A DNA stretch of 64,000 bases from Palsa-461 sp036844945 (GTDB lineage: Bacteria; Actinomycetota; Acidimicrobiia; Acidimicrobiales; RAAP-2), in contig DAIUEV010000009.1 of NCBI GenBank assembly GCA_036844945.1, forward strand, positions 1 through 64,000. Reading direction: 5' to 3'. A program made the position numbers and the translations under genes. Under the pieces are notes generated by a model. That model ran no database searches. It was not told where the DNA came from and saw only the letters and a list, made by a program, of their open reading frames with translations. The first letter of the stretch is position 1; every line of letters begins with the position of its first letter. Shown here in pieces: positions 1 to 8,416 of this stretch.

Positions 1-1783
1 CCCCGATCCTCTTGTGGAGCTGCGCCAACGTGGCCCTGCCGAGGACGATCTGGTCCTTCGCCTCCACGTCGTGACCAGCCAGGAGCGGAGGCAGATCGCG
101 CGTCGGGGGTTGGGGAATGAGGATGGGCTCAGCCTGACCGTCCATCTCGACGTCGGCGTACTTGTAGCCGGTCCAGGACGCGACATCGGGGTCGGCGTTG
201 AGGAGACGCCTCGCGACGGGCGGCACAGCGCCACCTTGGCTCGCCGCTTGGATTGCGTAATCCCAGTTCCAGCCGTAAAGGCGGGGGGTCGAAACGAGCG
301 TGTGAAGGCTGTTTGCGAAGGTGAGGGTGGACGTGACGACGACGACGGCCAGGACACCGCCGACGATCGCGGATCGGACCGGGACACCCTGTTCGCCACG
401 CGGTCGGTCGAGCGCGAAGCGGACGCCGGTGGCGGCGGAGACTGGAAGTCCGACGGCAATCGCCAGGCGATGGATGGGAGACGTTCCCCGCTCGTCGCCG
501 CGCGCCGCGAGGGTCCGCCTCCGGTGGCGAGGCGACTGACGGAGCGCGATCCACGCCGCGAGGCCACCCAACACGAGCGTGATCACCCCGAGACCCACCA
601 GGTAGACGGTCCAGTCGGCGGTGATCCCCGGCGAAGTCTCGACCTGGCGCACCGCCCCGGTGGGGGAGAGGGGCGAGAGGAGTGCGGCAACCACCACGGC
701 GAGAAGCGCGCCAAAGAGGACCGCCGCCACTGCGCCGGACAACCCGTCCCATAGCGTGACCGCACGGGTGGCGCCGATGGCGCGGAGGATCTCGAGTTCG
801 CCCGCCGAGCTGCGGAGCAGGCGAGCGAGCGCTTGCCCAGCGATCAGCAACGCGGCCACCCCGGCGATCCCGCCGAAGACGCCGAGTGCCAGAGCCTCGG
901 GCCGGACCGATCGGTTGACCTCGTCCTTGACCACTGAAGTCAGGTGGAAGTTGTAGAGGAACCCCGGGGGGATCGCGTTGATCAATGCCTGTTCGGCCTT
1001 CGCGATCGAGGTCCCAGGGCGGAGCTTGATCGAATAGGTCGGGTAGTAGGCAGCCGATTGGATCCGCCTCGTGAGGGCCGGGGTGAAGACCATGTACGCG
1101 GGGTAGCGGTCCACGTCGTCCTGGACGACGTCGTTGGGGAACACCACCAGCCCGGTCAGATGCATGTCGACCGTGAGGTACGGCCGAACCTTGGGTGTCC
1201 CGAAATCCGACTCAGACGATTGGGCGATCGTGTAGATCCCAAAGCGGAGCGTGTCTCCTACCCGGAGGTGGAGAAGTTGGGCGGCTTCTGCCGAGGCCAT
1301 CGCCTGGTCCTCACTGGCCGGGTTCGGCAGGCGACCTTGTGTGACGACTGCTTTGTCCTGCTCGAAGTAGAGGCCGTTCTCGCTACCGACCACATCGACC
1401 AGCTGGTTGGCCAACGGGCCGGTGAGCTCTGGCGCGCCGTCCTTCTTGAGTGCGAGCGCGAAAAGCTGCGGATTGGCGGCGACCCGCTCGACCTCGGGCA
1501 GGCGCTCCAGGGTGTTGGTAAAGGTCCGGTAGACCGGTGAGCCGATCGCGATGTCACTGACCTGATTGCCCGCGGGGAACACGCCCATCTGGAGGTCCGA
1601 GGCGTTGGATGCGGCCAGGTAGTCCGAGAATGCGGACTCAGTCCGGCGGGCGGCCTCGACCGAGCCCATGGCCAGCCCCCCGACCAGGCCAATGAGTAAC
1701 ACCACCGTGACGTACCCGCTCCAGCGCCGGCGGAGCGTGGCGGTGAAGCGGTACCAGATGACTCGGCACGCCTGTGCTGTCAC
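1..1783 (-). CDS. ABC transporter permease, FtsX/MacB-like (3' end outside window)
   Basis: Membrane permease of an ABC system of the FtsX/MacB type, probably for lipid or peptide export. The frame is open from a GTG at 1783 to the window edge, so the C-terminus is missing. The N-terminus (VIWYRFTATLRRRWSGY, then a hydrophobic stretch ending LVGGLAMG) is a basic anchor plus first membrane helix. A periplasmic domain of roughly 250 residues follows, then the FtsX-type core with helices around ALGVFGGIAGVAALLIAGQA, the typical EILRAIGATRA loop, and further helices. A second anchor-like helix (VGGVLAVVVVTSTLTFANSL) suggests the duplicated MacB-like layout of large actinobacterial permeases. The start has no convincing ribosome site, but no other start codon lies just upstream in frame. 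The partner ATPase is not in the window. Confidence 0.85.
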   Translation of the reverse strand, partial: MTAQACRVIWYRFTATLRRRWSGYVTVVLLIGLVGGLAMGSVEAARRTESAFSDYLAASNASDLQMGVFPAGNQVSDIAIGSPVYRTFTNTLERLPEVERVAANPQLFALALKKDGAPELTGPLANQLVDVVGSENGLYFEQDKAVVTQGRLPNPASEDQAMASAEAAQLLHLRVGDTLRFGIYTIAQSSESDFGTPKVRPYLTVDMHLTGLVVFPNDVVQDDVDRYPAYMVFTPALTRRIQSAAYYPTYSIKLRPGTSIAKAEQALINAIPPGFLYNFHLTSVVKDEVNRSVRPEALALGVFGGIAGVAALLIAGQALARLLRSSAGELEILRAIGATRAVTLWDGLSGAVAAVLFGALLAVVVAALLSPLSPTGAVRQVETSPGITADWTVYLVGLGVITLVLGGLAAWIALRQSPRHRRRTLAARGDERGTSPIHRLAIAVGLPVSAATGVRFALDRPRGEQGVPVRSAIVGGVLAVVVVTSTLTFANSLHTLVSTPRLYGWNWDYAIQAASQGGAVPPVARRLLNADPDVASWTGYKYADVEMDGQAEPILIPQPPTRDLPPLLAGHDVEAKDQIVLGRATLAQLHKRIG

Positions 1784-1943
1784 CGGCCGGACACCACGTC
1801 GTTCGTCCCCACCCGCAGTCGGATCCCAAGGCGTAGGCGCCTCCCTGAAGTGTGCCCGAGCGGCGATCGGGCCCCAAGGTGGGCAGCCCGCCCCTCGGCG
1901 GGGTGCCAGCACCCGATCCCCTGGTGGGGGAGTGGTGCCGGGT

Positions 1944-2381
1944 TTATGCCGGGCCCTCCACCAGCGCCTTCAGCCGATCGAGGTCGGCGCCGATCAAACG
2001 CCGGAGCCGTCCGGCAATCACCGGCCCCGAAGGACCGAAGGGCCGGCGCGGGCGCGCCGACATGGTGTATCGGAGCGTGCAACCTGAGCCCTCTGGCTCG
2101 ATCGTGTACGCCTCGTCGAAGCGAACGGGACCAGCCGCTCCCGAACCGGCGAACCGGTCGGGTCGCTCGGACTCTGTAACCCGGTATGGCGACCGCACGC
2201 GGAACGGCCCGATGCGGGCTTCCACGAGGTACTCGCTTCCCGCCGAACCGTCTCCACGGATGCGGGTGGCCGCGGTCGGTCCCGCAGCCCACTGCGCCAG
2301 GCAATGTTCAAAATCGACGAGGACATCGAAGACACGATCCGGGGGACAGGCGATCGATCGGCTCGTCTCGAGTTCGATCAT
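1944..2381 (-). CDS. SRPBCC family protein (polyketide cyclase/dehydrase-like)
   Basis: A 145-residue single-domain protein of the START/SRPBCC helix-grip fold. The opening MIELETSRSIACPPDRVFDVLVD is the classic N-terminal strand followed by the P-x-x-VFD helix, and RFDEAYTIEPEGSGCTLRYTMSA is the antiparallel sheet region. Such proteins bind hydrophobic ligands in a cavity; the ligand cannot be told from sequence. It lies 4 bases downstream of the J-domain/PASTA gene on the same strand, so the two are probably co-transcribed. Length is normal for the family. Confidence 0.85.
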   Translation of the reverse strand: MIELETSRSIACPPDRVFDVLVDFEHCLAQWAAGPTAATRIRGDGSAGSEYLVEARIGPFRVRSPYRVTESERPDRFAGSGAAGPVRFDEAYTIEPEGSGCTLRYTMSARPRRPFGPSGPVIAGRLRRLIGADLDRLKALVEGPA

Positions 2382-2385
2382 CGGC

Positions 2386-3126
2386 TCATCTCAGGCTGAT
2401 CCCGGCATCTGGCTTCGGATGAACAACCTGGACGGTGAGCCGGCTGTGCCTGCGAACGGAGGCGCCCGGGGCGGGGTCCTGATCGACGACCGTGCCGTCC
2501 CCGCCGGTGGGGTTCTCGGTGAGGCGGACGAAGTTGATCTCGAGATCGGCCTGGGCGACCGCGTAGAACGCTTCGCTCGCTCGCAGGCCACGGACGTCGG
2601 GGACCGAGACGGTCTTCGAGGTCCGGCCGCGGGGCGCGAGCCAGTTGGCGATCGTCTCAAGACTGGTGATCAAAGGAAAGACATCCCCGCGCTGAGAGGG
2701 AACCGACACCGGCCCGGCGAGACCGACACCGCCGGATCTGGCCGGCAGCGCACCAGGGCCCTCGGCCGCCGACGGCGCAGCGGCCCTGTAGGAGCCTGGG
2801 ATGACCTGCGGGGGTTCCAGGCCGAACACCGGCGACAGGGGCCACCCGAGCTCCCGCTCCATTGCCCACACACTCTCTGCTCGGGCCCGGTACGAGTCGT
2901 CCTGCTCGAGGAGCTCCCGGTCGTAGTCCGCCCGGAGCACCTCGTCACCGAGGACCCGCCACGCCTCGTCGATCACCCCCTCTGCCTCCTCGACGGCCGC
3001 AACGACGTTCGCCGGGGCACCAGCGAACCGCTCAGGTCGAAGCTGGGCGGCCTTGGCCAGGTAGGCGTGGCGGATCTCGTCGAGCGTTGCGTCTCGGGGC
3101 ACACCGAGCGTTTCGTAGTGACTCAT
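2386..3126 (-). CDS. J-domain protein with C-terminal PASTA domain
   Basis: A 246-residue protein joining two domains rarely found together. Residues 1-75 match a DnaJ J-domain: SHYETLGVPRDATLDEIRHAYL, then helix III ending in the DEAWRVLGDEVLRADYDREL signature. The HPD loop essential for stimulating DnaK is replaced by R30-P31-E32, so canonical Hsp70 stimulation is doubtful. Residues of roughly 170-240 (VSVPDVRGLRASEAF through VVDQDPAPGASV) match a PASTA domain, normally extracellular on Ser/Thr kinases and penicillin-binding proteins. No signal peptide or membrane helix is evident, so the PASTA unit would be cytoplasmic. A proline/alanine-rich linker joins the two. Function unknown. Confidence 0.8.
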   Translation of the reverse strand: MSHYETLGVPRDATLDEIRHAYLAKAAQLRPERFAGAPANVVAAVEEAEGVIDEAWRVLGDEVLRADYDRELLEQDDSYRARAESVWAMERELGWPLSPVFGLEPPQVIPGSYRAAAPSAAEGPGALPARSGGVGLAGPVSVPSQRGDVFPLITSLETIANWLAPRGRTSKTVSVPDVRGLRASEAFYAVAQADLEINFVRLTENPTGGDGTVVDQDPAPGASVRRHSRLTVQVVHPKPDAGISLR

Positions 3127-3252
3127 CCGATTGTCCTGATCACCGACTTTGGCGAACGGTACCGGGCGTCAGCTTCGCTTGCCCCGACATGGGCGGACAT
3201 GGGTCCAAATCGCTCCGACGAGGGGGTCGTGACCGCCAGCCCGACCGCGAGA

Positions 3253-3528
3253 TCACCGGGAGCGGTACACGTCGGCGCGGTGGTCGACGCGTAGGACACT
3301 GATCGTCTTGGCATCGTCGTCGATTTCGTAGACCACCCGGTATGGACCTCGACGCGCCGCCCACAGCCCGGTCAGCTCCCGCCGCAACGGGTGCCCTGCC
3401 GCACGGGGACCTTCGAGCAGTGGCCCGGTCACAAACTCGACCACTGCTGCGGCCGCCTTCTCGGGAAGCCGTGCCAGAGCCCGTTCCGCTCCGGCGGCCA
3501 TGAGGAGCCGGTACGCCGGCTCACTCAC
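3253..3528 (-). CDS. relE: RelE/ParE-family toxin
   Basis: A 91-residue type II toxin of the RelE superfamily, expected to cleave ribosome-bound mRNA. The family core is visible: AERALARLPEKAAAAVVEF, then the basic strand HPLRRELTGLWAARRGPYRVVYEIDDD and the C-terminal VLRVDHRADVYR with the terminal His/Tyr/Arg typical of active RelE. It overlaps the antitoxin stop by 4 bases (3525-3528), giving translational coupling with antitoxin first. Length and residues look intact. Confidence 0.9.
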   Translation of the reverse strand: MSEPAYRLLMAAGAERALARLPEKAAAAVVEFVTGPLLEGPRAAGHPLRRELTGLWAARRGPYRVVYEIDDDAKTISVLRVDHRADVYRSR

Positions 3529-3797
3529 TGCTTCAAGTACCGGGCGCGGAGTTCCTCGGCGCTTACGACCTTGCCAAGTGCGACGTCTTCTCTCGCCCTC
3601 TTGATCTCTTTGAGGGCTTTCGGGTCGGACAACAGTTCCAACGTGTCCTCCAGTGCCTCCAGGTCCTCGGGGCTCATGATGATGGCGACTGCTCGACCGT
3701 TACGGGTGAGCACGACGCGATCGTGCTCGTGCTCGACTCGGTCAACGATCTCGGAGAGATGGGCCTTGATCTCGGCGAGGGGTAGCGTCTCTGTCAT
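3525..3797 (-). CDS. relB: RelB/Phd-family antitoxin
   Basis: Antitoxin partner of the toxin immediately downstream, binding it and repressing their shared promoter. The N-terminal TLPLAEIKAHLSEIVDRVEHEHDRVVLTRNGRAVAIIMSPEDLEAL is a textbook Phd/YefM DNA-binding fold; the helical C-terminus would wrap the toxin. Three in-frame ATGs exist (3815, 3803, 3797). I chose 3797 because a perfect TATAAT box at 3805-3810 (minus strand) sits 7 nt before it, which fits a leaderless mRNA and would place the two earlier ATGs within or upstream of the promoter box. Confidence 0.9.
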   Translation of the reverse strand: MTETLPLAEIKAHLSEIVDRVEHEHDRVVLTRNGRAVAIIMSPEDLEALEDTLELLSDPKALKEIKRAREDVALGKVVSAEELRARYLKQ

Positions 3798-3815
3798 GAC
3801 CATGATTATAGTCAT
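3796..3815 (-). promoter_or_regulatory. relBE promoter -10 box inside imperfect palindromic operator
   Basis: A 20-bp imperfect palindrome (16 of 20 positions symmetric, ends ATGAC/GTCAT) covers a TATAAT hexamer read on the minus strand at 3805-3810 and reaches the antitoxin start codon. An antitoxin dimer bound here would block the promoter, the usual autoregulation of relBE operons. Confidence 0.65.
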
Positions 3816-3900
3816 TTCGAGCCCACCGTCCCGCGCCCTCAAGGCGACCGAACCGCGTCGAGTTCAAGGACGAAGCGATCGACCCCTGCCGCTCGCAGGG

Positions 3901-4974
3901 CTAGATGATCTCGAGCTCGTCGGGGGCGCCGAGTGATGGGAACGGCGCGGTGGGCAACGTTTGGTACCAGTAGGACACGGACGCGATGTCGTCCTGGAGC
4001 GCGAGGTACCGCCCCTTTGAGCGCCATCCCAGGGCCTGGATCGTGACCCGCAATTCCCGAGAAAATCGGATTGGGTCGACGATGTGCCAGCGGTACATCC
4101 CGAACCGCTGCTGGGAGCGCAGGACGCCGTCGGGACGGATGACCTGTGGCAGCCCGGCGTACGGAGTCGTGAACTCCACGTACTGACGGTCGACGATGAA
4201 GCCGTAGGAGCCGCCGAAATAGTCCTCGACCCCGGTGCCACAAATGGTGGGGTACGGCTCCTCGCCGTCCAGGTAGAACTTGATCTCGCCCTCGCCCCAC
4301 CATCCGTTGTTGTTGCTGCCCCAGCACATGTAGGTGCCCACGTAGTGCCCCGCCCCTTGGACGCCGTCGAGCAAGGTGTGGACGTCCTTGGATGCCAGCG
4401 GGTTGGTCCGGCGGAACTGGGCGTGGAAGTAGGCGGCGTCCTCGGGCACCTCGGTCAGGGTGTAGTTGATCTGGTAGTAGAGGAGGGCCGCATCGTCGCT
4501 GCGGTTGAGAATTGTGATCCGACAACGACGTCGGAAGGGCATCTCCCAGTAACAGTTGAAACCCGAGCCTGGATTGACGCACACCGCCAACGAGCTCACC
4601 TGCGCGAACGTCTCCCAGCCGCAGGCGAAGAAGTCGCCGACCGGACACTCGACTGACGGATGGTCCTGGTCGTCCCAGAAGATCCGCAGGATCAGTCGGC
4701 GCCAGGGTTTGGCCGGGGTCATCCAGATCTGCTGTATGGCGCCGGGTCCCTCGATGTCGGCCAGCTCGACCTCCTGACCCGCTTCGAGCGACAACGAAGG
4801 AGAGACCTTCCAGCCTTCGCCGAGCTCCCGGGCCGCCTGGGCGCCGGTGCCCTCGGTGGCCATGGCACCGCCACCGGGTCGACCGTCCAGATTCTCAGGA
4901 CTGATCGAGCGGGACCTTGCCGGCGAGAGCCGCGGAAGGTTCCCGAGATGCATCCCGAGGCCGTCGAATGCCAT
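3901..4974 (-). CDS. DUF2961 / glycoside hydrolase family 172 protein
   Basis: A 357-residue protein of the DUF2961 (GH172) family, whose characterised members act on fructofuranosyl or arabinofuranosyl linkages. Family hallmarks include AIQQIWMTPAKPWRRLILRIFWDDQDHPSVECPVGDFF, then CYWEMPFRRRCRITILNRSD and IKFYLDGEEPYPTICGTGVEDYFGGSYGF with the conserved acidic GTGxEDYF segment. No signal peptide is present, suggesting a cytoplasmic enzyme. The start at 4974 is fixed by a strong ribosome site (GGAGGTGGG directly before ATG). No sugar transporter or regulator is adjacent, so the substrate is unclear; arabinan or fructan fragments are the best family-based guess. Confidence 0.88.
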   Translation of the reverse strand: MAFDGLGMHLGNLPRLSPARSRSISPENLDGRPGGGAMATEGTGAQAARELGEGWKVSPSLSLEAGQEVELADIEGPGAIQQIWMTPAKPWRRLILRIFWDDQDHPSVECPVGDFFACGWETFAQVSSLAVCVNPGSGFNCYWEMPFRRRCRITILNRSDDAALLYYQINYTLTEVPEDAAYFHAQFRRTNPLASKDVHTLLDGVQGAGHYVGTYMCWGSNNNGWWGEGEIKFYLDGEEPYPTICGTGVEDYFGGSYGFIVDRQYVEFTTPYAGLPQVIRPDGVLRSQQRFGMYRWHIVDPIRFSRELRVTIQALGWRSKGRYLALQDDIASVSYWYQTLPTAPFPSLGAPDELEII

Positions 4975-5118
4975 CCCACCTCCTGGACCGGCCGGGTTGC
5001 CACGGGTAGTCCCGCGTAGCCTGGTGCTGTTTCGAGGATCGGGACAGTAGGCGGGGGAGAGAACGAGCCGCAACGGCCCGCGTACCCCCGAACACAGGTG
5101 AGGGGGGAGTTCACCGCT

Positions 5119-6276
5119 TTGACCGCCTTGGAAGGGTATGCCGCTCGGGGGTTCGGCCGAGTGAAGGATGCCTTCGCGGCCAACTTGGACGAAGGACTCG
5201 ACTTGGGCGCCGGATTCTGCGCGCACGTCGATGGCGAGGTCGTGGTCGACCTCCGAGGAGGGCGGCAGGGCCCCGAGTCGGACGAACCCTACGGGGAGGA
5301 CGCCCTGCAGGTGGTGTTCTCGGCCACCAAGGGGATCACGGCGCTCTGCCTCCACATGGCGGTCCAGCGGGGAGTGCTCGATTTGGACGATCCGGTGGCC
5401 CGGTGGTGGCCGGAGTTCGGGCAAGCGGGCAAGGAACACGTGCCGGTGAGATGGCTGCTCTCGCACCAGGTCGGCCTGCCGACAATCGATCGCAAGCTCT
5501 CACCCGAGGAGATCCTCTCTTGGGACCCGGTCTGCGCCGCGTTGGCCGCGCAACGTCCGTATTGGGAACCGGGAACCGCCTACGGGTACCACGCACTTAC
5601 GTTCGGCTGGTTGGTGGGGGAGCTGTTCCGCCGAGCCGAAGGTCGGTCGGTCGGCCGTTTCCTGGCCGAGGAGATCGCGGCGCCACTGGATCTGGAGATG
5701 TGGATCGGTCTGCCCCGAGGATTGGTCGACCGAGTCGTCCCGCTGGTGCTCCCACCGTCGGCTCAGGGACAGGGGGAGCCGGACACCCTGCTCGCCCGCA
5801 CTTCGAGTCTCAACGGGTCGATCGGGCAGTTGGCCGACTGGGTCAATGAGCCGGCCACCTTTGAAACAGAGCAACCAGCGGGGAACGGGATCACCAACGC
5901 CCGTTCCCTGTCACGGTTGTACGCCGCCGTGCTCGGTCCGGTTGACGGCGGACCCTCCGATGCACTCTTGTCACCGTTCCAACTGGAGGTGGCACGGACC
6001 CCCCAGACCAACGGGCCGGACATGGTGTTTGCGTCGGGCGGCCTCCCGGTCGAGATAAAGATCGGTGTCGGTTTCTGGGTGCACTCGTCGCTCTTCCCCT
6101 ACGGCGGCGTCGGGTCGTTCGGCCACCCCGGAACCAGCGGAGCTGTGGGCTTCGCCGACCCCGAGAACCGCATCGCATGCGGGTATGTCAACAACAAGAT
6201 GGCGGACGGTCTCCAACCCGATCCCCGCGCGGTGCGCCTGGTGAACGCGCTCTACGAGTCTGTGGGAGTGAATTAG
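5119..6276 (+). CDS. Serine hydrolase, class C beta-lactamase fold (family VIII esterase-like)
   Basis: About 385 residues of the beta-lactamase/PBP-related serine hydrolase family. The nucleophile motif S-x-x-K is SATK in VVFSATKGITALCLH; the general-base tyrosine lies in EPGTAYGYHALTFGWLVGELF, and the C-terminal FGHPGTSGAVGFADPE is the family's third motif region. These proteins usually hydrolyse short esters rather than beta-lactams. No export signal is seen, supporting a cytoplasmic esterase. A GTG at 5098 would extend it by 7 residues, but the site AGGGGGGAG at 5101-5109 is well spaced for the TTG at 5119, so I prefer that. Divergent from the GH172 gene. Confidence 0.88.
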   Translation: MTALEGYAARGFGRVKDAFAANLDEGLDLGAGFCAHVDGEVVVDLRGGRQGPESDEPYGEDALQVVFSATKGITALCLHMAVQRGVLDLDDPVARWWPEFGQAGKEHVPVRWLLSHQVGLPTIDRKLSPEEILSWDPVCAALAAQRPYWEPGTAYGYHALTFGWLVGELFRRAEGRSVGRFLAEEIAAPLDLEMWIGLPRGLVDRVVPLVLPPSAQGQGEPDTLLARTSSLNGSIGQLADWVNEPATFETEQPAGNGITNARSLSRLYAAVLGPVDGGPSDALLSPFQLEVARTPQTNGPDMVFASGGLPVEIKIGVGFWVHSSLFPYGGVGSFGHPGTSGAVGFADPENRIACGYVNNKMADGLQPDPRAVRLVNALYESVGVN

Positions 6277-6364
6277 CCGGAATGCGAGCGGGCACCTCGG
6301 GAGTGCGTCACACAACAGATCGGGCAGCGGAGCTCCCAGAAGGAGCTTTCACGGGAAACATCCC

Positions 6365-7171
6365 ATGACCACAGGCGGCGACATCAACCCGCCCCATGGG
6401 ACCTTCGAGTTCCATGGCTTTGCGATCCCCGAAGACCTGGCCCTCCTCACCGGGGCAGGCGGCGAGTCCTGGGGTGCGATCTCCGACGCCCATCAAGCTG
6501 CCTATGCGAGGTACTGCCCAATCGAACCCGGTCAAACCATTCTCGAGGTCGGCTGTGGCGTAGGCAGGGACGCGATTCCGCTGCTTCAGCGCATCGGACC
6601 GGGAGGCACCTATGTCGGAGTCGACATCATCGAACCAAGCATCTCGTGGTGCCGAGCAAACATCGGCGTCCGATACCAGAACGCCCGATTCGAGCACCTA
6701 CCCGTGAAGAACTCCTTCTACAACCCATCGGGAACCCTGTCCGCCCTGGACGTTCGGTTCCCGATGGACGACGGCGTTGCCGACCGGATCATCCTGCAGT
6801 CGGTGTTCACCCACATGTTCGCCGAGGAGATCCTCTGTTATCTCACCGAGTTCCAAAGATTGCTCGCGCCCACCGGACGGGTCTTCGCCACCTTCTTCGT
6901 AGTCGACCGGACGGCACGGCGACTGGCACGGAAGACAGGGGCCGAACTGACCTTCGACCACCGGTGGCAACGGGGATGCCGCATTTGTGACCCGCTGAAC
7001 CCGCCGGGTGCCGTCGGATACACCCCAGCGGCTCTGAGCCGCCTTCTGCGGCGAAGCCACCTGATCCTCGAACAGCCGATCCACGGCGGCTTTTGGTGTG
7101 GTCGCTCCGGTGCTCTAGACGGCCAGGACGTAGCAGTTCTGGCCCGAACGGGCGAGGGGGCCCCAGGATGA
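6365..7171 (+). CDS. Class I SAM-dependent methyltransferase
   Basis: A 268-residue Rossmann-fold methyltransferase. Motif I is ILEVGCGVGRDAIPLL near residues 60-75, followed by the acidic end of strand 2 (YVGVDIIEPS), and RIILQSVFTHM plus LAPTGRVFATFF for motifs post-I to III. A short Cys-containing segment (GCRICDPLNPPGAVGYT) precedes the C-terminal strand pair. This type often methylates sugars or small molecules in surface-glycan clusters; the acceptor is unknown. It follows the serine hydrolase by 88 bases on the same strand. Confidence 0.85.
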   Translation: MTTGGDINPPHGTFEFHGFAIPEDLALLTGAGGESWGAISDAHQAAYARYCPIEPGQTILEVGCGVGRDAIPLLQRIGPGGTYVGVDIIEPSISWCRANIGVRYQNARFEHLPVKNSFYNPSGTLSALDVRFPMDDGVADRIILQSVFTHMFAEEILCYLTEFQRLLAPTGRVFATFFVVDRTARRLARKTGAELTFDHRWQRGCRICDPLNPPGAVGYTPAALSRLLRRSHLILEQPIHGGFWCGRSGALDGQDVAVLARTGEGAPG

Positions 7172-7181
7172 CCAGGCCAAC

Positions 7182-7200
7182 TTGACATAATGTGCATTAT
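7182..7200. promoter_or_regulatory. AT-rich 14-bp palindrome with overlapping TTGACA box
   Basis: ATAATG-TG-CATTAT (7187-7200) is a perfect inverted repeat, overlapping a consensus TTGACA at 7182-7187. It stands out in a very GC-rich background, in the 275-bp gap before menB and just after the methyltransferase stop. It may be a repressor operator or part of a promoter; no matching -10 box was found at the normal spacing on the plus strand. Confidence 0.4.
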
Positions 7201-7433
7201 CGGCGGTGGGGACAGCCGGGGCCAGCAGGGCAACGGTCAGGCTGGAGGCAGTGCAGGTGGGTCCAATCCGTTCTCCCAGGCGTGACCCGTCGCCTCGGCA
7301 GCGAGTCTGCTTAGGCGGCGGGTTGCGAACGCACTGTCGAGGTTCGTGTGCTTTTCGTGTGTCCGAGAGTCCCGATGGTCTGGATCCCGTCACATCGCCA
7401 AGTCCGGACCACGGGGCGAATCGGAACTGCTCG

Positions 7434-7439
7434 TAGGCT
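7434..7439 (+). promoter_or_regulatory. menB -10 box (leaderless)
   Basis: TAGGCT lies 7 nt before the second of two tandem ATG codons (7447), matching the TANNNT pattern seen before many starts in this window. Confidence 0.5.
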
Positions 7440-7446
7440 CGGAATG

Positions 7447-8334
7447 ATGATTTCCGAGCTCTTTGACGCAGAGGCCTGGACTGCGGTTCCCGGCTTCGAT
7501 TTCTCCGACATCACCTACCACCGAGCCCTTGCCCACGGGACGGTGCGGATCGCCTTCAATCGGCCCGAGGTCCGCAATGCCTTCCGACCTCACACCGTCG
7601 ATGAGCTGTGCGCGGCCCTCGATCATGCCCGGCAGAGCGCCGATGTCGGGTGCGTGCTGTTGACCGGCAACGGCCCCTCCCCCATCGACGGTGGCTGGGC
7701 GTTCTGCTCTGGCGGTGACCAGCGGATCCGGGGCGCGGACGGGTATCAGTACGAGGAGAGCGACCCGGGATCCCCCGGCGTCGGGCGCCTCCACATCCTG
7801 GAAGCCCAGCGCCTCATCCGGTTCATGCCCAAGGTGGTGATCTGCGTGGTCCCTGGCTGGGCGGCCGGCGGTGGCCACTCCCTGCACGTGGTCTGCGACA
7901 TGACGTTGGCAAGCGCCGAGCACGCGCGGTTCAAGCAGACCGATGCCGACGTCGCCAGCTTCGACGGTGGTTTCGGTTCCGCCTACCTCGCCCGCCAGGT
8001 CGGCCAGAAACGAGCACGGGAGGTGTTCTTCCTCGCCCGGACCTATACCGCCGAGGAGGCGTTTCAGATGGGCGCGGTCAATGCGGTGGTGCCGCACGCC
8101 GATCTTGAGCACGTGGCCCTTGAATGGGCCGCCGAGGTGAACGCCAAGAGCCCAACCTCCCAGCGGATGCTCAAGTTCGCGTTCAACCTGATCGACGACG
8201 GCTTGGTCGGCCAGCAGCTCTTTGCCGGGGAGGCGACCCGGCTCGCCTACGGCTCAGAGGAAGCCAAAGAGGGTCGGGACGCATTCTTGGAGAAGCGTTC
8301 CCCGGACTGGTCCAAATACCCCTGGCACTACTGA
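7447..8334 (+). CDS. menB: 1,4-dihydroxy-2-naphthoyl-CoA synthase
   Basis: Crotonase-fold enzyme that cyclises o-succinylbenzoyl-CoA to 1,4-dihydroxy-2-naphthoyl-CoA in menaquinone synthesis. Family-specific segments include ITYHRALAHGTVRIAFNRPEVRNAFRPHTVDEL, the oxyanion-hole motif WAFCSGGDQRIRG, VVPGWAAGGGHSLHVVCDMTLAS, TDADVASFDGGFGSAYLARQVGQKRARE, and the C-terminal FLEKRSPDWSKYPWHY. About 295 residues, a normal length. The longer open frame from 7348 would cross the probable promoter, so start 7447 (or 7444) is preferred. No other men gene is in the window, so it appears as a single-gene unit. Confidence 0.95.
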   Translation: MISELFDAEAWTAVPGFDFSDITYHRALAHGTVRIAFNRPEVRNAFRPHTVDELCAALDHARQSADVGCVLLTGNGPSPIDGGWAFCSGGDQRIRGADGYQYEESDPGSPGVGRLHILEAQRLIRFMPKVVICVVPGWAAGGGHSLHVVCDMTLASAEHARFKQTDADVASFDGGFGSAYLARQVGQKRAREVFFLARTYTAEEAFQMGAVNAVVPHADLEHVALEWAAEVNAKSPTSQRMLKFAFNLIDDGLVGQQLFAGEATRLAYGSEEAKEGRDAFLEKRSPDWSKYPWHY

Positions 8335-8416
8335 GTGTCTTTTGGAGAGCTCGGGCCATCGATGGCGTTCGCGGGCTGCCCAACTTGACCCTCGCCACAC
8401 CTCGGCAGGATTGCCG

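Noticed and set aside
14..754. Plus-strand open frame at the left edge
   Set aside because: Antisense of the FtsX-type permease, which shows hydrophobic helices in the correct minus frame.
5098..6276. Serine hydrolase as an antibiotic-resistance beta-lactamase
   Set aside because: It has S-x-x-K but lacks an export signal and matches family VIII esterases better than true class C enzymes.
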